Assembly (NCBI RefSeq): GCF_003634695.1
Contig: NZ_RBWV01000009.1
Coordinates: 496,001-560,000 of the forward strand
Direction: 5' to 3'
Length of the DNA stretch: 64,000 nt
Source: Motilibacter peucedani
Lineage (GTDB): Bacteria > Actinomycetota > Actinomycetes > Motilibacterales > Motilibacteraceae
How positions within the stretch are numbered: position 1 is the stretch's first letter; each line of letters starts with the position of its first letter. Shown in pieces: positions 59,861 through 64,000 of the stretch. Below the pieces are notes generated by a model. It was not told the DNA's origin. It made no database searches and worked only from the letters and a program-made list of their open reading frames with translations. Position numbers and translations under genes: made by a program.

Positions 59861-61606
59861 CTAGGGCTGACCGGGCCCGCCGGGGACGCGGGCGGCCAGG
59901 ACCGCGATGTCGTCGGAGAGGTGCGGCGTGACCCGGGCGACGAGCGTGCGCGCCAGCTGGTCCGGCGGCAGGTGGGCGATGCCGCCCGCCTCGCGCCGGA
60001 GCACGTCGAGGCCGTCCGAGAGCGAGGCGCCCGGGCGCTCGACGAGGCCGTCGGTGTAGAGCACGACGGTGGAGCCGGCCGGCACGTCGGCGGAGTGGTC
60101 GTGCCGCGGCAGGTCGGCCACGCCCAGTGGGAGGTCGGCGTCGCCGGCGAGGTAGGCCGGCGCTCCCTCGGCCGTCAGCAGCAGGGGCGGCGGGTGCCCC
60201 GCGTTCGACCACGTGAGGCGCCAGCCGGTCCGCTCCCCAGGGGAGAGCTGGGCGTAGACCGCCGTCGCCAGCTCGAGCGTGCCGAAGTGCTGCAGCAGGA
60301 CGTCGAGCCTGCGCAGCACGTCCGAGGGCGCGGTCGCGCGGTCGGCAGCCACGGCGCGCAGCTTGTGCCGGACCGAGCCCATGGTGCCGGCGGCCTTGAG
60401 GTCGTGCCCGGCCACGTCACCCACCACCAGGGCCAGCCCGCCGTCGGGCACGCAGAACGCGTCGTACCAGTCGCCGCCGACCTGTGCGGCGTCGCCGGCG
60501 GGGCGGTAGGTCGTGCCGATCTCGACTCCGCCGACGCGGCAGGGCAGCACCGGGAGCAGGGCCCGCTGCAGCTGCTCGGCGCGCGCGGTGCTGCGCCGCA
60601 GGAGGTACGCGGTGTCGACCGCCGTCGCCGCCCGCCGTCCGAGGTCCGCGGTGAAGGCGACGTCTGCGGGAAGGAACGGGCGTTCGGGATCGGTGCGCAC
60701 GAGCGTGACCGCCCCGAGGATCCGGCGGCGGGCCTTCAGCGGAGCGGTGATCGCCTCGGCGGCGCCCAGCAACGCGAACAGCGCCAGCCTCGCCGCCCCC
60801 AGCGGGCCCGGCGCCTCCGCCGGGTCGGCGAAGACGGTGGTGTGCTGCGTCGGTGCTCCTCGGAGCACCTGCGCGAGCGAGCCCTGGTCGAGCGAGCTGG
60901 GGTCGGGCAGGCGCCCCAGCACCGAGCGGCCCACCTGCTGCAGCGCAGGGTCGCGGTGCGTCAGGGCTGCGCGGTGCAGTCGTCCGGTGTCCTCGTCGAC
61001 GACGTCGACCACGACCCAGTCGGCGAGCCGGGGCACCACCAGGTCGGCCAGTGCCTGGAGCGCGTCGGACAGGTCGGCGTCGGCGAGTGCCTCCGACACG
61101 TCGGCGAGCACGGCCAGGCGCACGTTGGTCTGCTCCGCGAGCACCGCGCGCATGTGCTGCACGTCTGTCGGCGCTGAGTCGACGGCCTGGAGGGCGACCA
61201 CGCCGCCGACCGGCAGGGCGGCGATGACGGTGGGCGCGAAGGCCCACTCCACCGGCAGGAGGGTGCCGTCGGCGCGGATGAGGACCTCGTCGGCGCCGAA
61301 GGCGGGCCGGGTGCCGACCAGTGCAGCGAACAGCGCGCACTCCTCGCGGGGGAGCCTCCTGCCGTCGGGGTGCTGCGCGTGCAGGGTCTCGTGCAGCGGC
61401 TTGCCGAGGAGCTCGTCCTCGGTGTAGCCGAGCAGTCGGCCGGCGCTCTCGGTCACGCCCGTCACGGCGCCCTGCGCGTCCACGGCGAGCATGGCACCGT
61501 CCGCCGGCCCGAACAGCGCGGGGAGCAGGCCGGCCTCCACCGGCACTCGCGTGTCGCGCGTCTGCAGGCTGCCGTTCAGGCGCTGGGGGGCGCTGTCGTC
61601 GTGCAT
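59861..61606 (-). CDS. PAS-GAF-SpoIIE (PP2C-type) phosphatase
   Basis: 581 residues: PAS (about 30-150, ESAGRLLGYTEDELLGKPLH), GAF (about 170-335), SpoIIE phosphatase (about 355-575) with GGDWYDAF, GDVAGHD, NAGHPPP, YTDGLVERPG and SDDIAVL. Similar in layout and in its last 220 residues to the phosphatase at 893-3562, but with no kinase gene beside it. The target STAS protein is not in the window. It converges with the OrfA-like gene 4 bp apart. Confidence 0.86.
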   Translation of the reverse strand: MHDDSAPQRLNGSLQTRDTRVPVEAGLLPALFGPADGAMLAVDAQGAVTGVTESAGRLLGYTEDELLGKPLHETLHAQHPDGRRLPREECALFAALVGTRPAFGADEVLIRADGTLLPVEWAFAPTVIAALPVGGVVALQAVDSAPTDVQHMRAVLAEQTNVRLAVLADVSEALADADLSDALQALADLVVPRLADWVVVDVVDEDTGRLHRAALTHRDPALQQVGRSVLGRLPDPSSLDQGSLAQVLRGAPTQHTTVFADPAEAPGPLGAARLALFALLGAAEAITAPLKARRRILGAVTLVRTDPERPFLPADVAFTADLGRRAATAVDTAYLLRRSTARAEQLQRALLPVLPCRVGGVEIGTTYRPAGDAAQVGGDWYDAFCVPDGGLALVVGDVAGHDLKAAGTMGSVRHKLRAVAADRATAPSDVLRRLDVLLQHFGTLELATAVYAQLSPGERTGWRLTWSNAGHPPPLLLTAEGAPAYLAGDADLPLGVADLPRHDHSADVPAGSTVVLYTDGLVERPGASLSDGLDVLRREAGGIAHLPPDQLARTLVARVTPHLSDDIAVLAARVPGGPGQP

Positions 61607-61746
61607 GGGGTGAGCACATACCCGGGCGAAGCGCCCTTCGACCCCGTGTGGGCCGACGTCGTGCCCAAGCCCCCCGCCGGGGTGGTCCTGCCTCGCGCTG
61701 TGCGCAACCGTCAGGGCCCGCGCGCCGCGCGGTGCGAGACTGCGGC

Positions 61747-62217
61747 GTGCGACGTACCCCTTTCCTGCTGGCCGGTGTCCCTGCGCTGCTTCCGGCGGTG
61801 GCCGGCTGCACCGGCTCGGGCGCTCCGACCGTGCTGCCGCAGCCGTCGCCGTCGACGAGCCCTGGTGCCGCGCCGACGTCCCCGCAGGCGTCCGCGGGGT
61901 CGCTGCACCTCGAGCCGACCCTGTCCGACTCGCGCCCGGTGCTGGACGTGGCCGGACAGCGCGGGTCCCGGGCCTTCTCCGTGCGCAGCTCAGCCACCGG
62001 TCTGGGCGTTGCCGCGCGCGTCGCCTGCTCCGGCGGGTCGGGGCGGGTGCGGCTCGAGCTCGCCCCTCGAACGGGTCCGTCCATGACCGTCGAGGGCCCC
62101 TGCGACGGGACGCCGTCCTCCTACCTCAGCGGGCACGCGCGGTCGGCGTCGGTCGTCGTGACGGCTCCGCGAGGCGTCCGCTGGTCCCTGCTCGTGGAAG
62201 ACCTCGCGCCCGCCTGA
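61747..62217 (+). CDS. Small putative lipoprotein
   Basis: 156 residues, not recognised. Signal peptide with a lipobox ending AVAGC (about Cys20), a Pro/Ser/Thr linker to about 60, and a compact domain with two further cysteines (VACSGGSG and EGPCDG) that could form a disulfide. GTG 61747 is assumed. Divergent from the phosphatase gene and followed by crcB after 82 bp; no functional hint. Confidence 0.65.
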   Translation: MRRTPFLLAGVPALLPAVAGCTGSGAPTVLPQPSPSTSPGAAPTSPQASAGSLHLEPTLSDSRPVLDVAGQRGSRAFSVRSSATGLGVAARVACSGGSGRVRLELAPRTGPSMTVEGPCDGTPSSYLSGHARSASVVVTAPRGVRWSLLVEDLAPA

Positions 62218-62248
62218 GCGCAGCGGGGGTGGCGGACGCCGGTGTCGC

Positions 62249-62254
62249 TACGAT
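62249..62254 (+). promoter_or_regulatory. -10 element upstream of crcB pair
   Basis: TACGAT, 45 nt before ATG 62300, giving a leader of about 40 nt with GGGAGG before the start. The leader is too short and lacks the conserved bases of a fluoride riboswitch. Confidence 0.4.
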
Positions 62255-62299
62255 CAGCCGCACGGCAGGCCGGCCGGACACCCGCGGGAGGCTCGAGGC

Positions 62300-62737
62300 A
62301 TGACCGTGCAGGCGGGTGACACCTCGCTTGGCACCTCCCTCGACGTCGTGGCAGTGGTGGCCGCCGGGGGCGTGCTCGGCGCCGAGGCGCGCTACGCCGT
62401 CAGCCTCGCGGCCCCGCACGCCGCGTCCCAGTTCCCGTGGGCGACCCTGCTCGTCAACGCGCTGGGCTGCCTGCTCATCGGCGTCCTGATGGTGCTGGTG
62501 ACCGAGCGGTTCCGTCCTCACCGCCTCGTCCGGCCGTTCCTGGGCGTCGGCGTGCTGGGCGGCTTCACGACGTTCTCCGCCTACGCCGTCGACATCAACC
62601 GCCTGCTGCTGGCCGGACGCCCGGCCGTCGCGCTGGCCTATGCAGCGTCGACCCTCGTCGCGGCCGTGCTGGCGGTGTGGCTGGGGGCGACCGCCACCCG
62701 GCGGCTCGCCGGTGCGACCGCGGGACGACCGGCGTGA
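62300..62737 (+). CDS. crcB: Fluoride channel CrcB/Fluc, first copy
   Basis: 145 residues, four helices. AAGGVLGAEARYAVSL, WATLLVNALGCLLIGVLM and GVLGGFTTFSAYAVD carry the Gly-rich, Asn and Thr-Thr-Phe-Ser motifs of Fluc. Exports fluoride. A longer C-terminal tail than usual. Overlaps the second crcB by 4 bp (GTGA), so a heterodimer is likely. Confidence 0.93.
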   Translation: MTVQAGDTSLGTSLDVVAVVAAGGVLGAEARYAVSLAAPHAASQFPWATLLVNALGCLLIGVLMVLVTERFRPHRLVRPFLGVGVLGGFTTFSAYAVDINRLLLAGRPAVALAYAASTLVAAVLAVWLGATATRRLAGATAGRPA

Positions 62738-63102
62738 CCGCGCTGATGGTGGCCCTGGGCGCGGCGGTCGGCGCGCCGGCGCGCTACCTCACCGACCGCG
62801 CGGTGCAGCGGCGGCACCCGTCGCCGTTCCCCTGGGGGACGCTGGTCGTGAACGTGGTCGGGTCCTTCGTCCTCGGCGTGGTCGTGTCGGCCGGGTCCCG
62901 TGGGCACGAGGCAACGGTGGTGGCCCTGCTGGGCACCGGGTTCTGCGGTGCGCTGACGACCTACAGCACCTTCAGCTGGGAGACGCTGCGGCTCGTCGAG
63001 CGCGGCGAGGGTGGGGTGGCTGCCCTCAACGTGGTCGCCTCGGTCGTCGCGGGTCTTGTCGCCGCAGCGCTCGGGTGGGCCGTAGGCACCCCGCTGCGCT
63101 GA
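62734..63102 (+). CDS. crcB: Fluoride channel CrcB/Fluc, second copy
   Basis: 122 residues, four helices: VALGAAVGAPARYLTDRAV, WGTLVVNVVGSFVLGVVVS and GTGFCGALTTYSTFSWE. The arrangement in tandem with the first copy is that of heterodimeric Fluc pairs in Gram-positive bacteria. GTG 62734. Confidence 0.93.
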   Translation: MTALMVALGAAVGAPARYLTDRAVQRRHPSPFPWGTLVVNVVGSFVLGVVVSAGSRGHEATVVALLGTGFCGALTTYSTFSWETLRLVERGEGGVAALNVVASVVAGLVAAALGWAVGTPLR

Positions 63103-63108
63103 GCGGCG

Positions 63109-63981
63109 TCAGAGGGCCAGCGCCCACGGCACCGTCTCGGCGATCACGTGGCGGGCGTTCGCCGCGAGCGGCAGGTTAGTCTCGCGGTAGTAGGGCAGCT
63201 GGATCAGCGCCTGCGAGAGCGACCAGCCGGCGCTGCGGCGCCACGTCTCCTCGTCGACCTGCAACTGTCTGCGGAGCCGTGCGCGCAAGGGTGGTGTCAG
63301 GAGGTTCCAGGCGACACCCAGGTCCGTCGCCGGGTCGCCGCGCCCCACGCCACTGAAGTCCAGTACGCCGGAGAGCCTGCCGCCGCGGACCAGCAGGTTG
63401 CCTGCGGTGATGTCTCCGTGGACCCACGGGCCGGGCAGCTCGGCGGGCGGGGTGTCCCGCAGGACCGCCCATGCAGCAGCGACTTCCGGCGCGTCGACGA
63501 GGTCGGCGACCTCGTCGATGCACGACAGGACCTGGTCGTCCCGGTCGGCGAGCCGCACGCGGCTGCGCAGCGGTGCGGCGGCCGGGTCGAGGCCGTGGAA
63601 GTGGCGCAGGAACGAGGTGAGGTCGTCGACCAGCGCCGGACCGGTCGTCGCGGGCCCGGGGTTGTCACCAGCGACGTAGCGGCACACCGACCACGGGAAC
63701 GGGTAGCCGTCGCCGGGCTCGCCGAGCGCGACCGGCTCCGGCACGTCGACGGGCAGGAGCGGCGCGAGGTGCCGCAGCCACTGCCACTCGTGGGCGATGC
63801 CCTGCGACACCGACGCGATGCGCGGGAGCCGGGCGACCAGGTCGGTGCCCAGCCGGTAGATCGCGTTGTCGGTGCCGGCTGAGGACAGGTGCGTGACCGG
63901 GAGCGCCGCCCACTGCGGGTGCTGGGCGGCGACCAGCCTGGCCACGAGAGCCTCGTCGGTGTCGACCTCGTCGGCGTGCAT
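63109..63981 (-). CDS. Aminoglycoside phosphotransferase-fold (APH) protein
   Basis: 290 residues. The APH/kinase-like fold shows the Brenner motif WVHGDITAGNLLV and the metal-binding VLDFSGVGRGDPATDLG; the N-lobe has SAGTDNAIYRLG and LVARLPRI. Such proteins phosphorylate sugars, antibiotics or small alcohols; this subfamily is widespread in actinomycetes without proven resistance. ATG 63981 (MHADEVDTDEALV) is taken from the usual family start; ATG 63999 is also in frame at the window edge. Converges with crcB, 6 bp apart. Confidence 0.85.
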   Translation of the reverse strand: MHADEVDTDEALVARLVAAQHPQWAALPVTHLSSAGTDNAIYRLGTDLVARLPRIASVSQGIAHEWQWLRHLAPLLPVDVPEPVALGEPGDGYPFPWSVCRYVAGDNPGPATTGPALVDDLTSFLRHFHGLDPAAAPLRSRVRLADRDDQVLSCIDEVADLVDAPEVAAAWAVLRDTPPAELPGPWVHGDITAGNLLVRGGRLSGVLDFSGVGRGDPATDLGVAWNLLTPPLRARLRRQLQVDEETWRRSAGWSLSQALIQLPYYRETNLPLAANARHVIAETVPWALAL

Positions 63982-64000
63982 GCGCCCGGGCGCGGGCATC

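Noticed and set aside
62218-62299. Fluoride riboswitch before crcB
   Set aside because: The leader predicted from TACGAT is about 40 nt and lacks the conserved pseudoknot bases of the crcB motif.
1-64000. tRNA, rRNA, CRISPR arrays or prophage genes
   Set aside because: None was recognised in the gaps between genes; this was by eye, so a tRNA scan would be the decisive check.

Overview
The window is chromosomal DNA of a very high-G+C actinomycete (Actinomycetota). Evidence: almost every codon ends in G or C, GTG starts are frequent, genes are packed with 4-base ATGA/GTGA overlaps, and the gene order is that of the origin-proximal region of actinomycetes. From memory, cwlM-trxA-trxB-anti-sigma-sigM-pseudokinase-murJ-DUF6049-NUDIX-pcnA and ino1-padR-DUF5318-ponA ... 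rpsF-ssb-rpsR-rplI-MATE-dnaB follow the Streptomyces and Mycobacterium arrangement, with oriC and parAB expected just left of base 1. The genus cannot be named from this sequence alone.

Layout. 1-4.5 kb: the N-terminal part of a CwlM-type amidase, a SpoIIE-type phosphatase with its RsbW-type kinase, and trxA. 4.5-13 kb: trxB behind a sigma-R-type promoter, then a six-gene leftward unit (NUDIX, DUF6049, murJ, pseudokinase, sigM, anti-sigma) for envelope synthesis and its stress control. 13-16.7 kb: CCA-adding enzyme, an LLM-type oxidoreductase and an MFS exporter. 16.8-19 kb: ino1 and its PadR-type regulator, preceded by a five-unit 13-bp operator array and bracketed by two perfect hairpins. 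19-24 kb: DUF5318, a class A penicillin-binding protein and two polytopic glycosyltransferases. 24-31 kb: SoxR, an SDR, a QueA-like enzyme, an alanine-racemase-like/FemX pair, a gluconate-type permease and endonuclease IV. 31-39 kb: ribosomal and replication block (rpsF, ssb, rpsR, rplI), an alcohol dehydrogenase pair, a MATE exporter and dnaB, which carries a 415-residue class 3 intein. 39-51.5 kb is accessory: a MetF-like reductase, a secreted metalloprotease, a four-gene FtsX/MacB-type ABC unit and a Tat-exported beta-propeller hydrolase. 51.7-53.2 kb: a decayed methionyl-tRNA synthetase paralogue. 53.2-59.9 kb: a LacI-controlled sugar ABC operon laid out like ytfQRT-yjfF, ending with an IS3-OrfA-like gene coupled to lacI. 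59.9-64 kb: a second PAS-GAF-SpoIIE phosphatase, a small lipoprotein, tandem crcB genes and a phosphotransferase-fold protein.

How the genes work together. The left half supplies cell-wall building and its control: lipid II flipping, peptidoglycan polymerisation, FemX-type branching, CwlM, SigM and thioredoxin. The centre supplies DNA replication and translation. The right side holds sugar uptake and secreted hydrolases under LacI-type operators. No tRNA, rRNA, CRISPR array, complete insertion sequence or prophage was seen. The most unusual features are the dnaB intein with a cysteine-rich insert in its homing endonuclease, the 13-bp array before padR-ino1, the lacI-coupled orphan OrfA-like gene, and the ABC ATPase with an AbrB-like tail.
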